In this document: piece after piece, positions 17,209 through 26,081 of the stretch
Layout of the letters: every line of letters starts with the position of its first letter
Numbering within the stretch: the stretch's first letter is position 1
Assembly: GCF_005502275.1 (NCBI RefSeq)
Contig: NZ_SWLZ01000001.1
Location: 186,001 to 250,000 of the forward strand
Direction: 5' to 3'
From: Robertmurraya siralis
GTDB lineage: Bacteria; Bacillota; Bacilli; Bacillales; Cytobacillaceae
Length of the DNA: 64,000 nt
Made by a program: the position numbers and the translations under genes
The notes under the pieces: model-generated
The model's input: only the letters and a program-made list of their open reading frames with translations
Databases searched by the model: none
Told to the model about the DNA's origin: nothing

Positions 17209-18729
17209 TTGCAGAACTACATTTTAGAAATGAACCAGATCTCCAAGGAGTTTAGTGGAGTTAAGGCACTTAGTGATGTCAATTTTAAAGTGGAGAAGGG
17301 AGAGATTCACTGTTTAATTGGCGAGAATGGTGCGGGCAAATCAACCTTAATGAAAGTGCTTAGCGGCGTCCATCCATACGGGACATATAGTGGTGATATT
17401 ATATTTGAAGGAAAAATTCAAACATTTAATAAAATCAGTGATAGTGTGAAAGCAGGTATCGCCATTATCTATCAGGAATTAGCCTTGTTTCCAGATCTGA
17501 CGGTCTATGAGAATATTTTCGCTGGCAATGAAGTGAAGCGTGGTGGAGTTATTGATTGGAATCAGACGATCGTCCAAGCGAAGGAGATGTTAAATAAAGT
17601 TAAGTTAGATGTCAATCCAGACACGCTTGTAAAGGATTTAGGGGTTGGCAAAAGGCAGCTAATCGAGATTGCTAAAGCGTTAAGTAAAAATGTTAAGCTT
17701 CTTATTTTAGATGAACCGACAGCAGCGTTAAATGAGGATGATAGTGAGAATCTATTGAATTTGTTGCAGGAATTAAAATCACAAGGAATTACCTGCATCA
17801 TGATTTCCCACAAATTGAAGGAAGTGATCCATATTGCCGATAGAGCAACAGTCCTTCGTGATGGGCAAACCATTTGTACTTTAGATAGCAAAAAAGATGA
17901 AATTACAGAGGCGGTGATTATTAAAAATATGGTTGGCCGGGAGATAAACGATATTTATCCCAAAAGGCCGGAGCAAAAAATAGGTAAGAAAATTTTAGAA
18001 CTGCATAATTGGTCCGCATATGATCCGCAGTTAGGTCGAAATATTGTTAAAAATATCAACATGCATGTTAACGAAGGCGAAATAGTCGGTATTTCAGGAT
18101 TAATGGGTTCAGGGAGAACAGAGCTTGCCTTAAGCATTTTTGGAAATGCAAAAGGGTATAAGCTTCAAGGCGAGTTTATTTTTTATGGCTCACATCGTGC
18201 ATTCAAACATCCAAATGAGGCGATTAAGGCGGGGATTGCCTATGTAACCGAAGATCGAAAGGGGGATGGGCTCTTCTTAAGCCAAGATATTAAAAATAAT
18301 ATTTCGGCTTCGAATTTAAAAGCGATTTCACAAAACGGTTTAATCAACGATAATGAAGAAATAAAAATTGCTGATGAATACAGAAAATCACTTTATATAA
18401 AAGCTTCCTCTGTTGAACAAAGTGTTGGAAATTTAAGTGGAGGCAATCAACAAAAGGTTTCTCTAGGAAAATGGCTATTTGTAAGTCCAAAGCTTTTAAT
18501 ACTGGATGAACCAACACGTGGGATTGATGTTGGAGCGAAGTTTGAAATTTATTCGGTAATGAACAAATTAATAAGAGAGGGAATGAGTATTATTATGATT
18601 TCCTCAGAATTGGGCGAAGTGCTAGGAATGAGTGATCGAATATACGTTATGGCCCAGGCAGAAATAAAAGGGGAGCTGGCAAGTGGGGAAGCTACACAAG
18701 AAAAGATTATGCAGCTCGCTACGCAATAG
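17209..18729 (+). CDS. mmsA: Multiple-monosaccharide ABC transporter ATP-binding protein (MmsA/GguA)
   Basis: 506 residues with two fused ATPase halves. The first has Walker A GENGAGKST, the family's altered signature LGVGKRQLIEIAKAL and Walker B LLILDEPTAAL. The second has the degenerate Walker A GLMGSGRTEL, signature LSGGNQQKVSLGKWL and Walker B LLILDEPTRGID. This is the XylG/GguA/RbsA architecture, with activity expected mainly from the first site. The TTG start has GGAGGGG eight bases ahead; the track of open codons reaches 17188, but that extension contains the ribosome site. It is followed by the permease after 14 bases. Confidence 0.92.
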   Translation: MQNYILEMNQISKEFSGVKALSDVNFKVEKGEIHCLIGENGAGKSTLMKVLSGVHPYGTYSGDIIFEGKIQTFNKISDSVKAGIAIIYQELALFPDLTVYENIFAGNEVKRGGVIDWNQTIVQAKEMLNKVKLDVNPDTLVKDLGVGKRQLIEIAKALSKNVKLLILDEPTAALNEDDSENLLNLLQELKSQGITCIMISHKLKEVIHIADRATVLRDGQTICTLDSKKDEITEAVIIKNMVGREINDIYPKRPEQKIGKKILELHNWSAYDPQLGRNIVKNINMHVNEGEIVGISGLMGSGRTELALSIFGNAKGYKLQGEFIFYGSHRAFKHPNEAIKAGIAYVTEDRKGDGLFLSQDIKNNISASNLKAISQNGLINDNEEIKIADEYRKSLYIKASSVEQSVGNLSGGNQQKVSLGKWLFVSPKLLILDEPTRGIDVGAKFEIYSVMNKLIREGMSIIMISSELGEVLGMSDRIYVMAQAEIKGELASGEATQEKIMQLATQ

Positions 18730-18743
18730 GAGGAATCAGTACG

Positions 18744-19916
18744 ATGAATACGATTAATGAAGCAAAAAATTTGATTAAGGATAATATTCGCGACTATGGA
18801 ATGTATATTGCCTTGGTTGTGATTATCCTTACTTTTACGATCATGACAAATGGTTTGTTTATGTCTTCTAGAAACATTAGTAATCTTCTTGATTCTGCCG
18901 GATATATTGCTGTTTTAGCTGTAGGTATGACACTTGTAATTGTTATTCGCCACATTGATCTATCAGTGGGCTACGCTGCTGGATTTCTTGGGGCAATTGC
19001 TGCCATCTTGCTTACGCAAGCAGGTGTTTCCGTTTTTGTTACGATTCCCATTATTCTCGGGCTAGGAATTGTGATTGGTTTATTCAATGGCTTATTAGTT
19101 GCTAGTATAGGAATTCCGGCATTTGTCGCAACTTTGGCGGGGATGCTGATTTTTAGAGGAGCCTTACTTCAGGTGACAGAAAAAACAGGAACGATTATTA
19201 TCCAAGATGATAAATTTAATGCAATTGGCAATGGGTATATCCCATCTCTCTTTCAAATAAACGGTTTGCATTTTCTCTCTTTAATCGTTGGCTTACTTGG
19301 GATTATCGTCTATATTTATAGTGAAATATCCAACCGCAAAAATAAAATTAAATATCAATTTGAGGTCGTCTCGAAAAATATATTTATTTTAAAATTGCTC
19401 TTTATGTCTGCCATTATTGCCTACATCACTTGGATTTTAGCAGGTTATAATGGTTTTTCATGGACGATCATTATTATGCTATTAGTCGTTATCGTGTATC
19501 ATTTTCTTTCAACAAAGACCGTACTCGGAAGGCATATCTATGCAGTTGGAAGCAATCCAGAAGCAGCCCATTTAAGCGGAATTAACGTAAAGAAAATCAC
19601 TTATATTGTCTTTGGTTCCATGGGAATGCTTGCAGCATTGTCAGGAATTCTTTTTACCTCTCGCTTACAGTCAGCTACAACTACTGCTGGAACCTTATTT
19701 GAGCTTGACGCAATTGCTGCTGCGTATGTAGGTGGTGTATCATCAGCGGGAGGCGTCGGCAAAGTGACCGGAGCAATCATCGGTGCGATTGTCATGGCCT
19801 CTCTTACGAACGGGATGAATCTGCTCGGTGTCGGTATTTCCTATCAATACATGATTAGGGGCGGCGTATTGGCAGGAGCGGTAATATTTGATGTGATGAC
19901 GAGGAAAAAGAGATAG
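18744..19916 (+). CDS. mmsB: Multiple-monosaccharide ABC transporter permease (MmsB/GguB)
   Basis: 390 residues of the BPD_transp_2 family with roughly ten hydrophobic helices. Landmarks are SSRNISNLLDSAGYIAVLAVGMTLVIV, IDLSVGYAAGF, the GLFNGLLVASIGIPAFVATL motif, YAVGSNPEAAHLSGI and AAYVGGVSSAGGVG. The central loop (about 195-225, SEISNRKNKIKYQFEVVSK) is longer than in RbsC-type permeases, as in XylH/GguB. Ribosome site AGGAGGAATCA. A terminator follows, ending the three-gene transporter unit. Confidence 0.92.
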   Translation: MNTINEAKNLIKDNIRDYGMYIALVVIILTFTIMTNGLFMSSRNISNLLDSAGYIAVLAVGMTLVIVIRHIDLSVGYAAGFLGAIAAILLTQAGVSVFVTIPIILGLGIVIGLFNGLLVASIGIPAFVATLAGMLIFRGALLQVTEKTGTIIIQDDKFNAIGNGYIPSLFQINGLHFLSLIVGLLGIIVYIYSEISNRKNKIKYQFEVVSKNIFILKLLFMSAIIAYITWILAGYNGFSWTIIIMLLVVIVYHFLSTKTVLGRHIYAVGSNPEAAHLSGINVKKITYIVFGSMGMLAALSGILFTSRLQSATTTAGTLFELDAIAAAYVGGVSSAGGVGKVTGAIIGAIVMASLTNGMNLLGVGISYQYMIRGGVLAGAVIFDVMTRKKR

Positions 19917-19944
19917 ATGCGCGCTGGGATAACTCTTGGCGAGT

Positions 19945-19979
19945 AGAAAAGAGTATCCAAAAAAGGATGCTCTTTTTCA
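19945..19979 (+). terminator. Terminator after the sugar transporter genes
   Basis: AAAAGAGTATCC (19947-19958) pairs with GGATGCTCTTTT (19965-19976) with one G-U pair and a six-base loop, followed by TTTCAA. Confidence 0.88.
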
Positions 19980-20125
19980 ATCTGCGAAAGGGTATTGCGT
20001 AATAGTTGAGGGGGAAGATGCAAAGCGAAGAGGTCTGTAAAGGGTTTAGCTGAATAACTATAGTAAAAAGGCAAGAAATTCATTTCGCAAATATAAAAGT
20101 TTGCCAACACTTTCAGTCGATTCCC

Positions 20126-20229
20126 AGTTAGTGGTATGATGAGAGTAAAATCAGTCTTTATTGATAAAGAGAGATGCTGAAATCTAGTCGTTTACTTAAT
20201 GAAACTATTACATTATGAAAGCGTTTTAT
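20126..20229 (+). promoter_or_regulatory. Promoter region of the sensor genes with cre-like site
   Basis: An extended -10 (TGGTATGAT, hexamer 20135-20140) lies about 125 bases upstream of the sensor gene; the -35 is weak. Downstream, TGAAAGCGTTTTAT (20216-20229) resembles a cre site but lacks the final CA. If real, it would act as a roadblock. The remaining spacer from 19980 holds nothing I recognise. Confidence 0.4.
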
Positions 20230-20263
20230 CGAAAACGCGGGAAAAATGAGGGGAGATCAGCTT

Positions 20264-21244
20264 TTGCGAAAAATAGGCTTTATTTTACTGTTTGTCCTGT
20301 TCTCCTTCCTGCTGTATCTCACATTTGTTTCATCTGAAATTGTTTTTCGCTCAGATAGACAAATGCCGAAATTTATTGAACAAGAGAAATTGCAACATAG
20401 GATCGTTCTCATTACACAAGATACAGAGACTCCATTTTGGAATAAGGTTGGGAGCGGAGCGATGGATCAGGCTCAAAAGGAAGGCGCTTCACTCGAAATT
20501 TGGGGCAGTTACGGAAATAATCGTGAAGACTTTTTAAAGAAGCTGGAAATTGCCATTCACTCAAAAGTGGATGGGATTATTGTTCAAGGGCTTGATTCTG
20601 ATGATTTTAAATATTTAACGAAAGTTAAAGCTTCTTTTTATGGAATTCCTGTTATAACGGTTGCAAATGATGTTCCTGTTCAAGAAAGTTTGAGAAGAAC
20701 TTATGTTGGTTCAGACCAGTATAAAGCAGGAAAGATGATCGCTGAGGAATTATTAAAAGATATGGGATCAAAGGGCAAGGTTCTGATTACGTATAATAGT
20801 GATAAAGAGTTTTATCAATTGCAGAGACTGGAAGGAATGAAGGAAGTACTTGAAAGTCATTGGGAGATTCAACTTGTAGAGGCAGAGACATCAAGTTCAC
20901 GGGAAGAAGTGATTGCCGCAACGCAGGATATACTTAATAAATGGCCAGATGTTGATGCGATTATTGCGATCAATTCTGATATTGCATCCGCACTGGTTCA
21001 AGAAATAAGTAAACGTTCTCAAGTGGAGCCTTATTATATTTATTCTTTTGATGATGGACAAGATTCCATTTCGCTTCTTCAAGAAGGAAAAATTGATGGA
21101 TTAGTGGAGCAAACTCCAGAAATGATGGGAAGAAAAAGCGTTCAGTTAATAAAGGGTTGGCTTACTGGAGAAACGATGCCACTCAATATTGATGGTTATT
21201 TTACAGATATTCGGATTGTGAAAGCGATGGACTATGATGATTAG
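20264..21244 (+). CDS. Membrane-tethered sugar-binding sensor (XylFII-like)
   Basis: 326 residues. An N-terminal hydrophobic segment (about 4-25) lacks a lipobox Cys, so the protein is probably membrane-anchored. It is followed by a family 1-type sugar-binding fold (IVLITQDTETPFWNKVGSGA, VDGIIVQGLDSDDF, IPVITVANDVP, YVGSDQYKAGKMIAEELL, SFDDGQDSISLLQEGKIDG). It sits directly ahead of a YesM/LytS-type kinase and a YesN-type regulator. In Clostridium beijerinckii XylFII-LytS-YesN, such a protein senses D-xylose and signals through the kinase. The TTG start has AGGGGAG about seven bases ahead; an ATG at 20246 precedes that site. Its stop overlaps the kinase start. Confidence 0.82.
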   Translation: MRKIGFILLFVLFSFLLYLTFVSSEIVFRSDRQMPKFIEQEKLQHRIVLITQDTETPFWNKVGSGAMDQAQKEGASLEIWGSYGNNREDFLKKLEIAIHSKVDGIIVQGLDSDDFKYLTKVKASFYGIPVITVANDVPVQESLRRTYVGSDQYKAGKMIAEELLKDMGSKGKVLITYNSDKEFYQLQRLEGMKEVLESHWEIQLVEAETSSSREEVIAATQDILNKWPDVDAIIAINSDIASALVQEISKRSQVEPYYIYSFDDGQDSISLLQEGKIDGLVEQTPEMMGRKSVQLIKGWLTGETMPLNIDGYFTDIRIVKAMDYDD

Positions 21245-22664
21245 TATCCAAAAAAAGATCTTAATGCTGACAACCTTTGTGCTCTTTATTATGGCAAGTA
21301 TATGGTTTACTCTTACGTATTACAATTATAAAACACAGCATCATTACAACGAAATATTACAAAGGTACTTAAGCATGAATGAAGTGACAAGAGTCAGTCA
21401 AGAAATGGTCACCTACTTAAATAACTATATGCTTAGTCCAACTGCAGAAAATTTACAGAAGCTTGAATTAAGCAAGGAAAAAATTCAAAAAGCAAAATAT
21501 GACGTATTTCCTTTAAGAAATGAGGAAAATCAATTTGCTTTAACGAATTATATTAATCTAGTGGATAGTTTAGTTGAGACGACTGACAGATTAATTTTAT
21601 TCAATAATGGGGATGATTCAGAGTCAGTTACCAAAGAGTTTTCCGAAGCCAATCGAATTTCTAATTACATCTCAGAAATGAAATTAACCTTGCTGGACAC
21701 AGAGCTGAGGACGTACGATCGTTTTTATCGAACGATCATTCAGCAGTCAGAAGAGTTAATCAAACTCGGCATATGGCTCATTTTATTAATTACGATCGCA
21801 CTGCTTATGATCACATATTGGCTTTCACTAAGCATCACAAAACCGATTCAAAGGTTAACAGACGCAGCCAATGAATTGTCACGGGGCGATTTTGACGTGA
21901 AAATTCATGTCGAGGCCAATGATGAAATTGCATTTTTAGCGAAAACATTCGATCGGATGCGCATCAATATAAATAATTTAATTTTAGAGATTAAACAAAA
22001 AGCACAGCTTGAACATGAGCTTCAGCAAAATAAATTACTTTTACAGGAAAGCCAGTTTCGTAGCCTCCAAAGTCAAATAAACCCTCATTTTTTATTTAAC
22101 ACACTTAATACATTATCGAAAAAGGCTTATTTGGAAGGCTCCGAGCAAACGAGTGATTTGCTTGTAAGTGTAGCAGGATTGCTTCGTTATAATTTAAAGC
22201 GTTTAGATCGTTCAGTTACTTTGTCGGAAGAAGTGGAAGTGTTAAAACAGTATATGGATATTCAAAAGGCAAGGTTCACAGATCGTTTAACGTTTCAGAC
22301 AGAAATTGATGAGGCCAGCCTGAATGTTCGCATTCCTGCCTTAACATTACAGCCGATTATTGAAAATGCCGTTATTCACGCAGTGGAGCCAAAGGAAGAT
22401 GGTGGTAGGGTTTCATTGAAAATTGAAGATCAACCTGGCTGGGTGCAAGTTCACATTGCAGATGATGGAGTAGGAATGTCTGCGGCAAAAATCGAGCAGA
22501 TCTTAAGGGAGCAACAAGTTCAAACTGAAGGACATTCAACCGGGATTGGCTTTAGTAATGTAGTAAAACGCTTGCGACTTTTTTATGGATACGAAGATGT
22601 AATCGCAATTGAGAGCAGTGAAAATAAAGGCACGACCGTTACGCTCAAAATAAAAAAGGGGTGA
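21234..22664 (+). CDS. Sensor histidine kinase, YesM/LytS (His_kinase) type
   Basis: 476 residues: first membrane helix about 7-27, an extracellular helical region to about 175, second helix about 178-198, a HAMP domain (SITKPIQRLTDAANELSRGDF), a coiled linker, then the His_kinase domain with the phospho-acceptor His in SQINPHFLFNTLN. The HATPase domain follows (IIENAVIHAVEP, DDGVGM, TGIGFSNVVKRL). It overlaps the sensor gene by 11 bases and the regulator region at its end, so the three are co-translated. No clear ribosome site is seen, which also points to coupling. The extracellular domain is short (about 145 residues), consistent with reading the state of a separate binding protein. Confidence 0.9.
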   Translation: MMISIQKKILMLTTFVLFIMASIWFTLTYYNYKTQHHYNEILQRYLSMNEVTRVSQEMVTYLNNYMLSPTAENLQKLELSKEKIQKAKYDVFPLRNEENQFALTNYINLVDSLVETTDRLILFNNGDDSESVTKEFSEANRISNYISEMKLTLLDTELRTYDRFYRTIIQQSEELIKLGIWLILLITIALLMITYWLSLSITKPIQRLTDAANELSRGDFDVKIHVEANDEIAFLAKTFDRMRININNLILEIKQKAQLEHELQQNKLLLQESQFRSLQSQINPHFLFNTLNTLSKKAYLEGSEQTSDLLVSVAGLLRYNLKRLDRSVTLSEEVEVLKQYMDIQKARFTDRLTFQTEIDEASLNVRIPALTLQPIIENAVIHAVEPKEDGGRVSLKIEDQPGWVQVHIADDGVGMSAAKIEQILREQQVQTEGHSTGIGFSNVVKRLRLFYGYEDVIAIESSENKGTTVTLKIKKG

Positions 22665-22672
22665 TAAAAAAC

Positions 22673-24208
22673 ATGATAAAGCTCCTAATTGTTGACGATG
22701 AACAAGTTGAAAGAGAAGGAATGCAAGCAATTTTGCAGAGGGCTTATCCAAATATTAAAATTGAACAAGCGAAAAATGGTAAAATGGCTGTGCAAATGGC
22801 AGAGGATTTTTGCCCTGATCTAATTTTAATGGATATTAAAATGCCAGGTATGAGTGGATTGGAAGCGGTTGCTTTCATTCAAAAGAAGCATGAAAATATA
22901 AAATTTATCATGGTTACAGCTTATGATATGTTTGAATATTTGCGAGAGGCAATCAAGCTCGGGGTTAAGGATTATTTATTAAAGCCTAGCAAGGCGAGCG
23001 ATATATTGCAAACTGTGGGGAAGGTATTGCAACAGATTGAAGAGGAAAAGAGGTTGGCAGAAGAGCGCAAACAAAAGCAGCAGGAATATCAAAAAGCATT
23101 AGCCCTTGTGGAGACTGATGTTGTGACACAACTCTTATTTGATCACGTACATGAAGTTCACTTAGACATGTTGGTGGAAATGTTAGATATTAAATCCACG
23201 AATGAAATGTTCGTGATGTGTTTATTACTCCCACAGGATAAAGACAATCTATATCCTCTCATTAAAAAGAAGCTAAGAAAATTAGGCGGGTGTTGGGTAG
23301 GAGCTTTATATGGAACACAGCTTCCGATTATCGTCTTTAGAGATCCGGCTAAAACGTTTCGCTCTCAGGCAATTTATCTAGCTCGTGAACTGCTTTCTGT
23401 CAGGAAATCGGAGCATGAAGAATGGTTTATCGGAATAGGGAGTGTCGTCAGTTCATTAGAGGAAATAAGACAATCCTACCACGATTCATTAATAGCTACG
23501 AGCGAAACAAAATTTTCTCATAAATATCGTTTTTATTCGGATGTGCCGACGGTAGCCGGAAACGAGAAGAGCATAATGGCTTTACGGGAAAAGGAGTTTT
23601 TCGATCAAATTCGTCTTGGTGAATGGGATAAAGTTGAGATGAATGTGATGGGTTTTATTCAAACTTATGAAAAAGAAGGAATTCCCATCGTTCATACACA
23701 GCAAAGAGTTGTGGAAGTGCTTTGGCTTATCTCAAGAATTATGAGCGAGATTGGAATTCAAACGATTACCCCATTGTATTCATTTAAAATTCAGGATTAT
23801 CGTCAATTGCGTGCAGAAGTTAATCTTCTTCTCGAAAAAATGAAGCAAACCCATGCTGAGCATTACGATCAATTCGAAGCCGATACGATTCGACAGCTCA
23901 AACAGTATATTATGGAGCATTCCCATAAAGATATTTCTTTAGAATCGTTAGGAAAGAAGGTTGGGTTAAGCCCAATCTATATTAGTAAAATGTTCAAAGA
24001 AAAATTAGGGATTAATTATATTGATTTTTTAACAGAGTGTCGGATAGAAAAGGCAAAAATATTGATGTGTGATCCGGAGAAAAGTATTAAGGAAATTACT
24101 TATGAGGTCGGTTATCACGAGCCTAATTATTTTAGTAAAGTATTTAAAAAGGTCTGTAAAATATCGCCAAAGGATTACAGAAAAAACTTATTTGCCGCCA
24201 ATAATTAA
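22673..24208 (+). CDS. Response regulator, YesN type (REC-AraC)
   Basis: 511 residues. The N-terminal receiver domain has the acidic pair in LIVDDEQ, the phospho-acceptor Asp in LILMDIKMPGMSG and the Lys in YLLKPSK. A coiled linker and poorly conserved middle follow (about 130-400), and a C-terminal AraC-type double helix-turn-helix (ISLESLGKKVGLSPIYISKMFKEKLG, IKEITYEVGYHEPNYFSKVFKK). It probably activates the flanking sugar genes. AAGGGGTGA lies eight bases before the ATG; an in-frame GTG at 22661 overlaps that site and is less likely. The neighbouring xylF-like gene follows after 16 bases. Confidence 0.92.
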   Translation: MIKLLIVDDEQVEREGMQAILQRAYPNIKIEQAKNGKMAVQMAEDFCPDLILMDIKMPGMSGLEAVAFIQKKHENIKFIMVTAYDMFEYLREAIKLGVKDYLLKPSKASDILQTVGKVLQQIEEEKRLAEERKQKQQEYQKALALVETDVVTQLLFDHVHEVHLDMLVEMLDIKSTNEMFVMCLLLPQDKDNLYPLIKKKLRKLGGCWVGALYGTQLPIIVFRDPAKTFRSQAIYLARELLSVRKSEHEEWFIGIGSVVSSLEEIRQSYHDSLIATSETKFSHKYRFYSDVPTVAGNEKSIMALREKEFFDQIRLGEWDKVEMNVMGFIQTYEKEGIPIVHTQQRVVEVLWLISRIMSEIGIQTITPLYSFKIQDYRQLRAEVNLLLEKMKQTHAEHYDQFEADTIRQLKQYIMEHSHKDISLESLGKKVGLSPIYISKMFKEKLGINYIDFLTECRIEKAKILMCDPEKSIKEITYEVGYHEPNYFSKVFKKVCKISPKDYRKNLFAANN

Positions 24209-24224
24209 TGTAGGAGGAATGTAG

Positions 24225-25304
24225 ATGAAACAGAGAATTGTTAAGCCTATGTTCTTCCTGAGCATTATCGTCCTTGCTTTCCTTGGCGCAGCTTGCGAGA
24301 AAACTGTGCCGCAAATGACGAATCCAACAGAATCTCCTCCTGAAGCTGATGCTTCTGTTCAAAGTGAGGACAGGAAAATAAAAGTGGGGTTTCTGATGGA
24401 TACGTTAGAGGAAGAGCGCTGGTTAAAGGATAAAAGACTGTTTAAGGAGGCAGTAGAAGAAATTGGAGCCGAAGTGGAAATCATGGTAGCAAACGGTGAT
24501 GAGGTTTTACAGATCATTCAAGCAGAAACCTTGATCAAACAGGGTGTAGATGTGCTAGTAATGGTACCTTATAATGCGGAAGCGGCGGGTGTCATTGTTC
24601 AGAAGGCCCATCTCGCAGGAATTAAAGTGATTTCATACGATCGTCTTGTAAAGAATGCTGAAATTGATTTATATGTTTCATTCGATAATGAAAAAGTAGG
24701 AGAATTGCAGGCAAAGGCACTTACCGCTCTCGTGCCGAAAGGAAAGTATGTTTATATAGGCGGAGCTGATACTGATTATAATGCTCATCTTTTAAAAAAG
24801 GGAGTTTTTAATGTTTTGAAGCCACTGATCGATAAAGGCGATATCAAGATAGTTTATGACCAATGGACAAAAAATTGGATTCCGACGAATGCCTATTCGA
24901 ATATGGAAGCCGCACTTAAAGCTAATAATTATGAAATAGATGCAGTGTTTGCCGGAAATGATGCGACGGCAGAGGAAGCAGTTAAAGTTCTTTCTCGTCA
25001 CGGGCTTGCAGGCAAAACTCCAGTAGCTGGTCAAGATGCAGAATTGGCAGCGATCAGAAGGATTGTTAATGGAACTCAAACGATGACGGTGTATAAACCG
25101 ATTAAATCTTTAGCTGTTGCTGCAGCAAAAGCGGCAGTCCGGTTGGCAAAAGGTGAAAACATCGTAACGGAGAGAAAAATCAATAATGGAAAAATAGAAG
25201 TCCCATCCATTCTCCTCCCACCTATTTCTGTTGATAAAAACAATATTGCCGAAACTGTCATTTCCGACGGTTTCCATTCTAAAGAAGAGATTTATCAACA
25301 TTGA
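24225..25304 (+). CDS. D-xylose-binding-type lipoprotein (XylF-like)
   Basis: 359 residues with signal peptide and lipobox (FLGAAC). The xylose/ribose binding fold shows GFLMDTLEEERWLKDK, VDVLVMVPYNAEAAG, VISYDRLVKNAEIDLYVSFDN, GGADTDYNAHLLKKG, DAVFAGNDATAEEAV, VAGQDAELAAIRRI and MTVYKPIKSLA, all close to XylF. It lacks a permease or ATPase of its own; the nearest such genes are mmsA/mmsB about 4 kb upstream, so it may share them. AGGAGGAATGTAG precedes the start. It is the last gene of the sensor operon. Confidence 0.87.
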   Translation: MKQRIVKPMFFLSIIVLAFLGAACEKTVPQMTNPTESPPEADASVQSEDRKIKVGFLMDTLEEERWLKDKRLFKEAVEEIGAEVEIMVANGDEVLQIIQAETLIKQGVDVLVMVPYNAEAAGVIVQKAHLAGIKVISYDRLVKNAEIDLYVSFDNEKVGELQAKALTALVPKGKYVYIGGADTDYNAHLLKKGVFNVLKPLIDKGDIKIVYDQWTKNWIPTNAYSNMEAALKANNYEIDAVFAGNDATAEEAVKVLSRHGLAGKTPVAGQDAELAAIRRIVNGTQTMTVYKPIKSLAVAAAKAAVRLAKGENIVTERKINNGKIEVPSILLPPISVDKNNIAETVISDGFHSKEEIYQH

Positions 25305-25390
25305 CAATAATTCCAGTATCTTAAATTGGAGGATGAAATGGTAACTAAAAAAGAAAGCAGTTAAAAAAACGAAAAATTCCAAAAAAACAA

Positions 25391-25446
25391 TTGCTTTTAT
25401 TAAAAATCCGTATTATGATAATCAATAAATATTATTCCAATGGAAT
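25391..25446 (+). promoter_or_regulatory. Sigma-A promoter with inverted-repeat operator
   Basis: TTGCTT (25391-25396), a 17-base spacer and TATGAT (25414-25419) form a good sigma-A promoter. ATTCCAATGGAAT (25434-25446), a perfect inverted repeat around one central base, lies just after the expected start point. Its position fits a repressor site, possibly for the Rrf2 protein encoded next; CymR-type sites contain similar half-sites. Confidence 0.6.
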
Positions 25447-25485
25447 TAATCGGGATTTATTGAGCTTGTCTGATCAGATAAACTG

Positions 25486-25527
25486 AAGGACATTTATCCT
25501 TTTAAATGGGATAAGTGTCCTTTTGTT
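25486..25527 (+). terminator. Terminator or attenuator upstream of the Rrf2 gene
   Basis: AAGGACATTTATCC (25486-25499) pairs with GGATAAGTGTCCTT (25509-25522) in a 14-bp stem with one G-U pair, followed by TTGTTC. It lies only about 60 bases after the promoter above and about 100 bases before the Rrf2 gene. It could end the xylF transcript or attenuate the sulfur operon. Confidence 0.8.
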
Positions 25528-25625
25528 CTTTCGTGCATATACTTTAAAAGTAAAAATTGCAATATGGGCTGGAATTTTTGCTGCAAATGTTGACTGAAAT
25601 ACTCAAGATTGCAAGGAGGAATTCG

Positions 25626-26081
25626 ATGAAGGTGTCAAGTAAAGGAGAGTATGCACTAAGAGCGTTAATCCTACTTGGAAATCACCCAGGCAAAGTAATC
25701 GGGATACAAGAAATTGCCGAAAAAACGTTGGTCAGTATTCATTATCTCGAGCAATTGCTGCTTCAGTTAAAAAAGCTTGGGTATGTAACAAGCAAAAGGG
25801 GAGCAAAGGGAGGATACATACTTCAAATGAATGCGGAGACAATCAATATTGGGGAGGTCATTCGTCAATTAGAAGGCCCATTATCTCCAATGGGCTGTGC
25901 TTCGATTACGAAGTATGAACCTTGTGCCCTGGAAGAGGGCTGCCAATTAAAACCATTGTGGACATTGGTTAGAGATACAATCGCCTATGTTTTGGAACGG
26001 ACTACACTTGAAGATTTGTTGCAAAATCGTGTGACAAAGCTGGAAGGAGATGCTTCAGTTGCCATTAAAAGGGACGCTTGA
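25626..26081 (+). CDS. Rrf2 family transcriptional regulator with Cys cluster
   Basis: 151 residues. An N-terminal winged helix (KVSSKGEYALRALILLG, then KTLVSIHYLEQLLLQLKKLGYVTSKRGAKGGY) is followed by a dimerisation helix and three cysteines spaced C-x8-C-x5-C (GCASITKYEPCALEEGC). Fe-S-binding members such as IscR and NsrR have three Cys in this loop, whereas CymR does not depend on a cluster, so this one could sense Fe-S or redox state. The start has AAGGAGG ahead. It leads a yezD-cysPTWA-M20 cluster and is probably its regulator. Confidence 0.88.
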   Translation: MKVSSKGEYALRALILLGNHPGKVIGIQEIAEKTLVSIHYLEQLLLQLKKLGYVTSKRGAKGGYILQMNAETINIGEVIRQLEGPLSPMGCASITKYEPCALEEGCQLKPLWTLVRDTIAYVLERTTLEDLLQNRVTKLEGDASVAIKRDA

